Below are positions 52,766-60,633 of a DNA stretch of 64,000 nt, piece after piece; positions within the stretch are counted from its first letter, which is position 1, and each line of letters begins with the position of its first letter. This DNA comes from Bradyrhizobium rifense (lineage in GTDB: Bacteria > Pseudomonadota > Alphaproteobacteria > Rhizobiales > Xanthobacteraceae). The translations under genes were made by a program, and so were the position numbers. Location of the stretch: contig NZ_VSSS01000050.1 of assembly GCF_008123425.1 (NCBI RefSeq), forward strand, positions 124,001 through 188,000, given 5' to 3'. Under the pieces are notes generated by a model that was not told the origin of the DNA, did not search any database, and worked only from the letters and a program-made list of their open reading frames with translations.

Positions 52766-53194
52766 ATGTACCGGCATATTCTCATTCCGACAGATGGGTC
52801 GGAGCTGGCGGAGCACGGAGTGGCGCATGGGTTGGCGCTGGCGAAATCCCTTGGAGCCAAGGTCTCTGTCATCTTCGTCGTGGAGCCGTTTTCAGAAGTA
52901 TCAGGGCGGTTCCGTGAAGCAGTCGCAACATATGCTGAGCTGCGCAAGGAACAGGCCACGAGCGCGTTGGATCGTGCGGCAAAAGCGGCCAAGGAGGCCG
53001 GCGTTTCCTGCGAACCGATTCAAACGGAGAACGGGCAACCCCATCAAGCTATCGTCGCAACAGCCGAGAACAAAGGTTGCGATCTCATCGTCATGTCATC
53101 CCATGGGCGCAGCGGACTCTCCATGCTTCTCATCGGCAGTGTAACAAACAAGGTGCTGACGCTCGCGAAAACCCCGGTACTGATTTGTCCGTGA
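52766..53194 (+). CDS. Universal stress protein (UspA family)
   Basis: A 142-residue single-domain Usp. The N-terminal MYRHILIPTDGSELAEHGVAHGLALAK carries the conserved Asp-Gly-Ser, and the C-terminal VMSSHGRSGLSMLLIGSVTNKV contains the ATP-binding GxxGx9GS(V/T) motif (here GRSGLSMLLIGSVTNK). It therefore probably binds ATP. A GGGAGGCG ribosome site precedes ATG 52766; in-frame upstream codons reaching into the TetR region are ignored. The FixK-type box at 52679-52692 suggests induction at low oxygen. Confidence 0.92.
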   Translation: MYRHILIPTDGSELAEHGVAHGLALAKSLGAKVSVIFVVEPFSEVSGRFREAVATYAELRKEQATSALDRAAKAAKEAGVSCEPIQTENGQPHQAIVATAENKGCDLIVMSSHGRSGLSMLLIGSVTNKVLTLAKTPVLICP

Positions 53195-53349
53195 ACGTGC
53201 GGACCTGGTGACAGAGTTTTCTCGCTGGTCGACGAGAATTGGAAGACTCGTCAGCCACGTAAGGCGCCTTGTCTGCTTTGCGTCATTCGCAAACCTTTAC
53301 GTGCCAGGTTAGGCTTGGTCGGCCCAGCACCTGACGTGGACGATTCGGG

Positions 53350-53853
53350 CTATACTCTCCGCGAAATTCGGTAGATCACCACGTCTTCGCCGTGATGCGT
53401 CGTGCTTTTCTCGAGTAGATAGTTCGCCTTCTCCAGCACGCGGCGCGATGCGCCATGCCCGACAAAGACCAGGCCGATGAGTGATGGCAACTCCAGTTGT
53501 GATAGCCCGATCTCCGTCAGCGCGACCGCCACCTCGCTCGCAAGCCCCTGGCCCCAGAATTCACGCCTGAACGTGTAGGCGATCTCGATCTCGTCGATGC
53601 CGTCTACGAGGATGTGCCGGATGCCCGCCCGTCCGGCGAAGGCGCCGTCTTTCGTTCGCAGAACCCAGAGCCCAAAGCCGTGCTGGTCCCAATGCGCCAT
53701 GTTGGTCGCGAGATAGGTCTTCGTCACCTCGGCCGAGCGCACGCCGCCGAGATAGCGGGAGACGTCGGGATCAAGATGGAGTGCGACGAGGTCGGCGAGG
53801 TGATCTTCGCGCAGCCTCTCGGCGGTCAATCTCGCAGTGCTGAACTGATCCAT
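53350..53853 (-). CDS. GNAT-family N-acetyltransferase
   Basis: A 167-residue acetyltransferase of the RimJ/RimL-like group. LDPDVSRYLGGVRSAEV, GFGLWVLRTKDGAFAGRAGI and EIAYTFRREFWGQGLASEVAVAL (the acetyl-CoA-binding R/Q-x-x-G-x-G/A region) are visible, as is ASRRVLEKANYLLEK. It probably acetylates a small molecule or a protein N-terminus. It is divergent from the DUF768-like gene and its substrate is not readable. Confidence 0.88.
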   Translation of the reverse strand: MDQFSTARLTAERLREDHLADLVALHLDPDVSRYLGGVRSAEVTKTYLATNMAHWDQHGFGLWVLRTKDGAFAGRAGIRHILVDGIDEIEIAYTFRREFWGQGLASEVAVALTEIGLSQLELPSLIGLVFVGHGASRRVLEKANYLLEKSTTHHGEDVVIYRISRRV

Positions 53854-53981
53854 GGAGACAGATAACCGCTTTTGCCGCCATGCCTCATGAGATCGGCATC
53901 GCAGGCGTCCAAAATGCCGGCAGGAATGCCGATTGCTGCAACGCGCCCCGCAGTCTATTTGGATGCATAGCAGGTGGGACG

Positions 53982-54224
53982 ATGACGAGCAAAGCGCGCG
54001 AATACATCGATTTTTGGATCGAGACCAGCGTTCACGCGGCCGAGCAGTACCGCACTCCCGGTGCCTCGCAGAGTGTGGACGATTTGGTTCGCCGCCTCGT
54101 CGCGGGGGCCAAGGGCCAGGGCATTTCCGAAGAGGCCATGACGAACGAAGTTGGCGACCTCACGGACTTCATCCGGGGCAAGCTCTCCGCCGCTAATCAG
54201 GTGGAAAAGGACCGGCGTCAATAA
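53982..54224 (+). CDS. DUF768-like small protein
   Basis: An 80-residue protein (start MTSKAREYIDFWIETSVHAA, end NQVEKDRRQ) with the pattern seen in the rhizobial DUF768 family (a FL/FWI-E-NV-like opening, LVRRLVAGAKGQGISEEAM, then a helical end). Such proteins are of unknown role, often in multiple copies in Rhizobiales. GGTGGGA sits just before ATG 53982; the frame begins upstream at 53880 with no similarity. Confidence 0.68.
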   Translation: MTSKAREYIDFWIETSVHAAEQYRTPGASQSVDDLVRRLVAGAKGQGISEEAMTNEVGDLTDFIRGKLSAANQVEKDRRQ

Positions 54225-54549
54225 GCTTCGTCGTCGGGGGCTGCGGCTTCCGAAGCGCGACGAACGCGGCCTCATTCCGGCGCTCGTAATCCAGGCGATC
54301 TGAGCCAGTCGCTGCTGGGCTGCGGATTCCCCTCGAATTTAAAGTTCCAGGGACGTTGGAACCAGTTGTTCCGCCGCGCATTGAGCACGGCATACTGGGG
54401 GTCTCAGCACATCACGCTGGGCGATCGCGTTGCCGAGGGCAACGAACTTACCGACAAATTCAGCAGGATGCAGGCGGGCGCATTTGCCACCGGAGTGCCG
54501 CCCGCTCTCGACGAGTGGCCGCGGTTGTGCGTGATAAAGGAGAACAAAA
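54225..54549. other. Intergenic region before the stressosome operon
   Basis: About 325 bases with no supported gene. It holds a GGAAC-CAGTT-GTTCC palindrome (54358-54372) and a good AAAGGAGA ribosome site right before 54550. A 68-codon frame at 54366-54572 overlaps the rsbR-like start and is rejected. Promoters for the operon probably lie here, but no clear -35/-10 pair was seen. Confidence 0.5.
54358..54372. promoter_or_regulatory. GGAAC palindrome upstream of rsbR-like gene
   Basis: GGAAC-CAGTT-GTTCC, 178 bases upstream of the rsbR-like start. It closely matches the palindrome in front of the DUF1328 gene (12037-12050). An EcfG promoter was considered but no GTT -10 is found at the right spacing. 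Confidence 0.35.
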
Positions 54550-55455
54550 ATGGCAGCGCAGGCGGGAAGTGACGTCGCATCGCTCGTGTCAAATAACGAG
54601 AAAACCATTCTTCCGGAGTGGGTCGAATTGCAGAAGAAGGCCGGCATCCTTCATACCGGCCGCATTTCGGAAGGTGAGCTGCAAGCGCAGTCCAAGAACT
54701 TCCTCCACTTGTTGCACGAGGCTCTGACACAGGGCGGGACCGACACGACCGGTGCGGCGTTCGAGCCGGCAAGGGGCATGCTCGCCGATCTTTCGCGAAG
54801 CCGCGCACAGCAGGGCTTTTCTCCGAGCGAAACGGCAACCTTCATCTTTTCGCTCAAGCGGCCATTGTTCAACGCGCTCAATCGCGACAACACGCTATCC
54901 GCGGAGCAGATCGCATCGACAGTCTGGACATCAACCGCGCTGCTCGACGAGCTCGGCCTGTTCACGCTGGAGATCTTCCAGAAGAGCCGCGAGGAGGTCA
55001 TCGTCCGCCAGCAGCGCGAAATCGCCGAGTTGTCGACCCCCGTGGTCAAGCTGTGGGAGGGCATTCTTGCCTTGCCCCTGATCGGCACGCTCGACAGCCA
55101 GCGCACCCAGGTGGTGATGGAAAACCTCCTGCAGACCATCGTGGACTCCGAGGCCGAGATCGCCATCATCGATATCACCGGCGTGCCGACGGTCGACACG
55201 CTCACGGCCCAGCATCTGCTGAAGACGGTTGCGGCGGCGCGCCTGATGGGCGCCGATTGCCTGATCAGCGGCATCAGGCCGCAGATCGCGCAGACCATGG
55301 TGCATCTCGGCGTCGAGTTGAACGTGATTTCGAAAGCCTCCCTGGCCGACGCCTTTGCAGTCGCATTGCGGCAAACCGGGCGTGCCGTCGTCAAGACGAA
55401 GAGGATCGAGGGCTTCGCGCTTCCGGAGAAGAAGAGCGGCGGGCAAGGCGCCTGA
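54550..55455 (+). CDS. rsbR: RsbR-type stressosome co-antagonist
   Basis: A 301-residue protein. A helical N-terminal domain (about 1-155, RsbR-N type; no globin-like heme motif seen) is followed by a STAS domain (about 160-285) with VKLWEGILALPLIGTLDSQR and IIDITGVPTVDTLTAQHLL. Thr217 in VPTVDT matches the RsbT-phosphorylated threonine of Bacillus RsbRA (Thr205 position). In the known system RsbR and RsbS form a large complex that holds RsbT until stress. A strong AAAGGAGA site precedes ATG 54550; rsbS starts two bases after this stop. Confidence 0.88.
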   Translation: MAAQAGSDVASLVSNNEKTILPEWVELQKKAGILHTGRISEGELQAQSKNFLHLLHEALTQGGTDTTGAAFEPARGMLADLSRSRAQQGFSPSETATFIFSLKRPLFNALNRDNTLSAEQIASTVWTSTALLDELGLFTLEIFQKSREEVIVRQQREIAELSTPVVKLWEGILALPLIGTLDSQRTQVVMENLLQTIVDSEAEIAIIDITGVPTVDTLTAQHLLKTVAAARLMGADCLISGIRPQIAQTMVHLGVELNVISKASLADAFAVALRQTGRAVVKTKRIEGFALPEKKSGGQGA

Positions 55456-55457
55456 CG

Positions 55458-55847
55458 ATGGACCGCATCCCTATCCTCAAGTTCGGCAATGCGCTGCTCG
55501 TCACCATCCAGGTCGACATGCACGATCGGCTAGCGACCGCGCTGGAAGAAGATCTGACCAGCAGGATCGTCTCGAATAACGCACGCGGCGTCCTGATCGA
55601 CATTTCGGCGCTCGAGGTCGTCGACAGTTTCATCGGCCGGATGCTCGACAACATCGCCGCAGTCTCGCGCATTCTCGACGCCGACACGGTCGTCGTCGGC
55701 ATGCGACCGGCCGTCGCGATCACGCTGGTCGAGCTTGGCCTGTCCCTGACCGGCGTGAAAACCGCGCTGAATGTCGAGCGTGGCATGGCCATGATCCACG
55801 ACCGCCTCGCCGGGTCGGAGGCTGACGATGCCGACGACGAAGACTGA
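55458..55847 (+). CDS. rsbS: RsbS-type antagonist (single STAS domain)
   Basis: A 129-residue single STAS domain, close to Bacillus RsbS: MDRIPILKFGNALLVTIQVD at the start and DISALEVVDSFIGRML, in which Ser57 matches the phosphorylatable serine of RsbS (Ser59). A charged tail (GSEADDADDED) extends past the domain. It sits two bases after the rsbR-like stop. Its own end overlaps the rsbT-like start by 20 bases, indicating a fixed ratio of translation. Confidence 0.92.
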   Translation: MDRIPILKFGNALLVTIQVDMHDRLATALEEDLTSRIVSNNARGVLIDISALEVVDSFIGRMLDNIAAVSRILDADTVVVGMRPAVAITLVELGLSLTGVKTALNVERGMAMIHDRLAGSEADDADDED

Positions 55848-56232
55848 ACGTCTCGGGATCAAGATCTCGGACGACGTGGTTCGGGTGAGGCAACTGACCC
55901 GGATGCTCTCGGTCGAGGTCGGCCTCGGCCTGGTCGACCAGACCAAGGTCGTCACGGCGGCCAGCGAACTCGCGCGCAATACGCTCGACTATGGCGGGGG
56001 CGGCGAAGTGATCGCGGAGATCGTGGAGCAAGGCGGCCGCCGCGGCGTCCGGTTGACCTTCGAGGACAAGGGACCGGGCATTGCAGATATCGAGCAGGCC
56101 CTCAAGGACGGTTTCACCTCCGGCAGGGGCATGGGCCTCGGCTTGGGCGGCGCCAAACGGCTCTGCAACGAATTTTCCATTGTATCGGCGCCAGGCACAG
56201 GCACCAAAGTAACGATTGCACGTTGGAAGTGA
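55828..56232 (+). CDS. rsbT: RsbT-type serine/threonine kinase (anti-sigma-like GHKL ATPase)
   Basis: A 134-residue GHKL kinase. The N box is ELARNTLDYGGGG (Asn51), the G1 box EDKGPGIAD (Asp80) and the G2 box GMGLGLGGAKRLC. This is the RsbT signature rather than RsbW/SpoIIAB. In the Bacillus system RsbT phosphorylates RsbR and RsbS and, once released, activates a downstream phosphatase. The start overlaps rsbS by 20 bases, and its stop TGA overlaps the next ATG. Confidence 0.93.
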   Translation: MPTTKTERLGIKISDDVVRVRQLTRMLSVEVGLGLVDQTKVVTAASELARNTLDYGGGGEVIAEIVEQGGRRGVRLTFEDKGPGIADIEQALKDGFTSGRGMGLGLGGAKRLCNEFSIVSAPGTGTKVTIARWK

Positions 56233-57239
56233 TGATGAAATCCGTCGGCGTCAACGATCAAAGCGGCGTAGCGGAGGCAAGGCGGGCGGTCACCGATCTC
56301 GCGCAGCGCATGGGCTTCAACGAGACCGACAAGGGCAAGCTCGCCCTGGTCGCGACCGAACTTTCGACCAACCTCGTCAAGCACGGATCGGGCGGGGAGA
56401 TCCTCGTTGGCGCCTATGACGACAGTGAAAGCCAGGGCATTGAAATTCTCGCGCTCGACAAGGGTGCCGGCATGAGCAATGTCGCGGCATGCCTGGAGGA
56501 CGGGTATTCCAGCGCGGGCACGGCCGGGCGCGGTCTGGGCGCCGTCGTACGGCAATCTCACTTCGTCGACATCGGCTCATGGCCCGGTGTGGGAACGGCC
56601 GTGCTGGCGCGGGTCGTGCCTGGCAATGCTCCGTCGATCAAGCCGTCAGGTGTCCCGACGTCAAGCGCCCCGACCTGGGGCGGCGTATCCGTGGCCAAGG
56701 CGGGCGAAGACGTCTGTGGCGACGCCTGGAGCGTGTCCAATACGGGTGATGTCCGCACGCTGCTTGTGGTTGACGGCCTGGGACACGGGCCGGATGCCGC
56801 GGAGGCTGCGGTCGAGGCCGTGCGGCTGTTTCATCGCTACAACGGCCATACCGTCACCAACCTGCTCGACTACATCCATGGCGGCCTGCGCGCGACCCGC
56901 GGCGCGGCCGTGTCCGTCGCGCGCTTCGACCCCGCCACAAAGAACGTGAATTTCTCCGGGATCGGCAACGTTGCCGGCGTCGTCATCACCGCAGGCGAAA
57001 CCAAGCGGATGGTGTCGATGGCCGGAACGGCGGGCTTCAACACGCGAAAGATCCGGGCCTTCGATTACCCGTTTGCGCAGGGCCTGATCATTTTGCATTC
57101 CGACGGCCTTGCCTCGAGCTGGACGGTCGACCGTTACTCCAATCTGGCCGCGCTTCATCCGTCGCTGATCGCCGCGATCCTCTATCGCGATTTCACGCGG
57201 GGGCGCGACGACGCGACCGTGCTGGTGGCCAAATGGTGA
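56232..57239 (+). CDS. GHKL domain + PP2C (RsbX/SpoIIE-like) phosphatase
   Basis: A 335-residue fusion. The N-terminal third is an RsbT/RsbW-like GHKL domain (Asn47 in TELSTNLVKHG, ALDKGAGMS, GYSSAGTAGRGLG). The rest (about 145-335) is a SpoIIE-type PP2C with the metal residues visible: GEDVCGDAWSV, VVDGLGHG, ILHSDGLAS and RGRDDATVL. All expected acidic residues are present. It probably dephosphorylates the RsbR/RsbS-like proteins (RsbX role) or a downstream partner. ATG 56232 overlaps the rsbT stop; ATG 56235 also exists. The combined architecture is not that of classical RsbX (PP2C alone). Confidence 0.88.
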   Translation: MMKSVGVNDQSGVAEARRAVTDLAQRMGFNETDKGKLALVATELSTNLVKHGSGGEILVGAYDDSESQGIEILALDKGAGMSNVAACLEDGYSSAGTAGRGLGAVVRQSHFVDIGSWPGVGTAVLARVVPGNAPSIKPSGVPTSSAPTWGGVSVAKAGEDVCGDAWSVSNTGDVRTLLVVDGLGHGPDAAEAAVEAVRLFHRYNGHTVTNLLDYIHGGLRATRGAAVSVARFDPATKNVNFSGIGNVAGVVITAGETKRMVSMAGTAGFNTRKIRAFDYPFAQGLIILHSDGLASSWTVDRYSNLAALHPSLIAAILYRDFTRGRDDATVLVAKW

Positions 57240-59011
57240 AGCTGATGGCGGCATCCTCCAAACATTGGCCCATCGTCACCGTCCCGATCGAGAACGAGAG
57301 CGATGTCGTCGCCGTCCGTCAGCGCGCTCATCGCGTGGCCGATCTCCTGGGATTCGAACGGCAGGATCAGACCCGGATCGCGACTGCGGTCTCCGAGCTG
57401 GCGCGCAATGCCTATGGCTATGCCGGCGGCGGCCGCGCCGAATTCGCGCTCGATGGAGCTTCGATTCCTCAACGCTTCGTCGTTCGCATCTGCGACAGCG
57501 GACCGGGCATCGACAATCTCCAGCTTATCCTCGATGGGCAGTACCGTTCGCCGAGCGGGATGGGCCTTGGCCTGATCGGCGCACGCCGGCTGATGGACAC
57601 ATTCAGCATCGATTCCAGGCCCGGCAGCGGGACAATCGTCGAGGTCGGACACAAATTGCCGCACCGCGTCCCGCCATGGCCGCGCGCCGGGCTCACCGAC
57701 ATCGTCGCCAGCCTGAAGAAGGAGACGTCGTCCGATCCGCTTGCGGCCCTGCGGGAGCAGAACCGCGAGCTGATGCAGAATTTGGAAGAGCTGCGGCGCC
57801 GCGAAGAGGAGAGCCAGCAGCTCAACCAGGAGCTCGGCGATACCAACCGCGGCGTGGTGGCGCTCTACGCCGAGCTCGACGGCCGCGCCGAGCAGTTGCG
57901 GCAGGCCAGCGAGCTCAAGACGCGCTTCCTCTCGAACATGAGCCACGAGTTCAGGACGCCGCTGAATTCGGTGCTGGCGCTGTCACGCCTGCTGCTCGAC
58001 CGTATCGACGGCGATTTGTCACCGGAGCAGGAGCGGCAGGTCGGCTACATCAGGCGATCCGCCGAAAGCCTGCTCGATCTCGTCAACGACATGCTGGATC
58101 TCGCCAAGGTCGAGGCCGGCAAGGCCGAGATCAAGCCGGTGCGCTTCGCGGTCACGAGCCTGTTCGGCGCGTTGCGCGGCGCGCTGAAGCCGCTGTTGAC
58201 CAGTACGGCTGTCGAGCTGCTGTTCGAATCTCCAAAGGAGTTACCGCCGCTTTACACCGATGAGGCGAAGGTCGCGCAGATCCTGCGCAATTTGATCTCG
58301 AACGCGCTGAAATTCACCGAAGAAGGCGAGGTGCGGGTCACCGCACGCACGAGCGAGAACGGCGCGAGCATCGTCTTCTCCGTCCGCGACACCGGCATCG
58401 GGATTGCGCCAGAGCACCATGAGCGCATTTTCGAGGAATTCTCGCAGGTAGACACCAAGTTGCAGAGGAAGGTAAAGGGCACCGGCCTTGGCCTGCCCCT
58501 GTCGCGGTCGCTGGCGCGTCTGCTGGGCGGCGACCTCACGGTCGAGAGCGGATCGGGGCAGGGCTCGGTGTTCTCGCTGAAGATTCCAGCCTCGCTCGGC
58601 GAGCACGATCGCGAAATGCTGACGGCGGGCGACGGCAGCAAGCGCGTGCTGCTGATCGACGACGACGAGACGTTCCGCTACGTCATGCGGCAGATCGTCG
58701 GTAACGAGACGCGCTATGAATTCATGGAAGCCGACGGCGGCGAGGAAGGCTTGCGCCTCGCGCGGGAGACAAAGCCCGACGTCATCGTGATCGACCTGCA
58801 AATGCCCGCGGTCGACGGCTTCACCGTGCTGCAACAATTGGCTGCCGACGATCGCACCAACGACATTCCCATCGTCGTCTCGACATCGATGACGATCGAC
58901 GCCTCGCTCAGGTCCCGCCTGCCCGAGTATGTGCGGTTAGTCTCCAAAAACGCGATCTCCCGGGAGAGCGTCTCGTCTTTCCTGCGCGACGCAGTTCAGG
59001 GGGCGACATGA
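57233..59011 (+). CDS. Hybrid histidine kinase with N-terminal RsbT-like domain and C-terminal receiver
   Basis: A 592-residue protein. The N-terminal GHKL domain (about 10-140) copies RsbT: SELARNAYGYAGGG, DSGPGIDN, GMGLGLIGARRLM. A coiled coil (about 170-225, LREQNRELMQNLEELRRREE) links it to HisKA (His238 in NMSHEFRTPLN), HATPase (RNLISNALKFT, DTGIGIAPEH, GTGLGLPLSRSLA) and a receiver (about 471-590) with phospho-acceptor near Asp521 (VIDLQMP) and Lys in VSKNA. It overlaps the phosphatase gene and the next kinase gene. The layout suggests that stressosome state is fed into a phosphorelay. Confidence 0.9.
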   Translation: MVKLMAASSKHWPIVTVPIENESDVVAVRQRAHRVADLLGFERQDQTRIATAVSELARNAYGYAGGGRAEFALDGASIPQRFVVRICDSGPGIDNLQLILDGQYRSPSGMGLGLIGARRLMDTFSIDSRPGSGTIVEVGHKLPHRVPPWPRAGLTDIVASLKKETSSDPLAALREQNRELMQNLEELRRREEESQQLNQELGDTNRGVVALYAELDGRAEQLRQASELKTRFLSNMSHEFRTPLNSVLALSRLLLDRIDGDLSPEQERQVGYIRRSAESLLDLVNDMLDLAKVEAGKAEIKPVRFAVTSLFGALRGALKPLLTSTAVELLFESPKELPPLYTDEAKVAQILRNLISNALKFTEEGEVRVTARTSENGASIVFSVRDTGIGIAPEHHERIFEEFSQVDTKLQRKVKGTGLGLPLSRSLARLLGGDLTVESGSGQGSVFSLKIPASLGEHDREMLTAGDGSKRVLLIDDDETFRYVMRQIVGNETRYEFMEADGGEEGLRLARETKPDVIVIDLQMPAVDGFTVLQQLAADDRTNDIPIVVSTSMTIDASLRSRLPEYVRLVSKNAISRESVSSFLRDAVQGAT

Positions 59012-60618
59012 ACGCTGGCGAAAAGATCGTCGTCCTGAACGTCGACGACCTCGAAGCGCAGCGCTATGTGAAGACACGCGACCTCAACGCTGCCGGTTTT
59101 GCCGTGATCGAGGCACAGACCGGTGCGGAAGCGCTCCGGATGATCGAGCAGCACAAGCCGCCTGTCGTGCTGCTCGATGTTCAACTGCCCGACATCAGCG
59201 GCTTCGAGGTCTGCGCCTTCATCAAGACCAAGTGGCCGGAAGTGATGGTGTTGCAGACATCGGCCACCTTCACGGAGACCGAGGATCGCGTCAGCGGACT
59301 GAACGCTGGCGCTGATTCCTATCTCGTACAGCCCGCCGAACCGGTCGAGCTTGCCGCCGCGATCAACGCGCTGCTGCGAGTCCGCCGTTCCGAAGACGCT
59401 TTGCGCTCGCTGAATGCCACGCTGGACAAGCAGGTTCGGGAACGCACTGAAGAACTCGAGCAGGCCAACCGCAAGCTGCGCCAGGAGGTCACGCAGCGCC
59501 AAAAGGTCGAGTCCGAACTGTTGCAGGCCCAGAAGATGGAGGCGGTCGGGCAGTTGACCGGCGGCCTCGCGCACGATTTCAACAATCTCCTGACAGCGGT
59601 CGTTGGCAATCTCGACCTGATCCGTGCCCGTGCGACCGAGCCGCGCATCACAAGGCTTGCGGAAAATGCCTTCAAGGCGGCGGAGCGGGGCTCGAAACTG
59701 ACGGCGCAATTGCTGGCGTTTTCAAGAACCCAGAAGCTCGCGACTGAATCCGTCGACCTCAATCGCCTGATCCTGGACGCATTTGAGCTGCTCAACCAGT
59801 CGCTCGGCGCCAGCATTACGATCAAGACCGAGCTCGATGCGCGCACACCTTTCGTGGTCGCTGATCACAACCAGCTGGAAGTCAGCCTGCTCAACCTGGC
59901 GATCAACGCCCGAGACGCGATGCCGGACGGCGGAACGCTGACGATCACCACCGGTTGCGACGATCCGGACAATCGCCGGGTCATGCTGTCGGTGACGGAC
60001 ACCGGGACGGGCATGCCGCCCGATGTCATCGCCCGCGCCTTCGATCCCTTCTTCACCACCAAGCCTGCCGGCAGGGGGACGGGCCTTGGCCTCTCACAGG
60101 TCTATGGCCTGGTGCGGCAGATGGGAGGCGACGTCGACATCAAGAGCGAGGTCGGCAAGGGCACCTCGGTGCGGCTGTCACTTCGCCGGTCGATCGCCAG
60201 CACCGAGACGACCGCCGAAGCGCAGGCCGCCGCCGAAAACGGACATGCCGAGCGCATTCTGGTGGTCGACGACGATCACGACGTCCGCGGCCTGATGACC
60301 AGCTTTCTGTCCGAGATAGGATATGTGGTTCATGAGGCGGACCACGGCAATGCGGCGCTTGCCATGCAGACAACCGTGAACCCGCAATTGATGATCATCG
60401 ATTTTTCGATGCCCGGCACCAACGGCGCCGAGGTCGTCAAGGCGGCCCGGGCCGTGCAACCCTCGCTCCCGGTCCTGTTTGTCAGCGGATATGCCGATTC
60501 CGCAGCGCTGGAGGCGGCGATGGGGAGCGCGCCGTTTCTGCGCAAGCCGTTCCGGCCCGCCGAGCTCGCGTCGGCGGTTCGGTCGGCGCTCGATGCGGAC
60601 AGCTCTGACGATCTGTGA
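59008..60618 (+). CDS. REC-HisKA-HATPase-REC hybrid histidine kinase
   Basis: A 536-residue cytoplasmic kinase. The first receiver (about 6-120) has Asp57 (LLDVQLP) but Gln108 (SYLVQPAEP) where the conserved Lys is expected. A coiled coil (about 130-175) leads to HisKA (His189 in GGLAHDFNNLL), HATPase (NLAINARDAMPDGG, DTGTGMPPDV, GTGLGLSQVYG) and a second, complete receiver (about 415-530, Asp465 in IIDFSMP and LRKPF). It starts four bases before the first kinase's stop, completing the operon. It resembles the FixL/hybrid type of PAS-less kinases. Confidence 0.92.
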   Translation: MNAGEKIVVLNVDDLEAQRYVKTRDLNAAGFAVIEAQTGAEALRMIEQHKPPVVLLDVQLPDISGFEVCAFIKTKWPEVMVLQTSATFTETEDRVSGLNAGADSYLVQPAEPVELAAAINALLRVRRSEDALRSLNATLDKQVRERTEELEQANRKLRQEVTQRQKVESELLQAQKMEAVGQLTGGLAHDFNNLLTAVVGNLDLIRARATEPRITRLAENAFKAAERGSKLTAQLLAFSRTQKLATESVDLNRLILDAFELLNQSLGASITIKTELDARTPFVVADHNQLEVSLLNLAINARDAMPDGGTLTITTGCDDPDNRRVMLSVTDTGTGMPPDVIARAFDPFFTTKPAGRGTGLGLSQVYGLVRQMGGDVDIKSEVGKGTSVRLSLRRSIASTETTAEAQAAAENGHAERILVVDDDHDVRGLMTSFLSEIGYVVHEADHGNAALAMQTTVNPQLMIIDFSMPGTNGAEVVKAARAVQPSLPVLFVSGYADSAALEAAMGSAPFLRKPFRPAELASAVRSALDADSSDDL

Positions 60619-60633
60619 GCCGATCACGCCTGT

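Noticed and set aside
54366..54572. 68-codon plus-strand frame before the rsbR-like gene
   Set aside because: Overlaps the rsbR-like start, has no ribosome site of its own and no recognisable composition.
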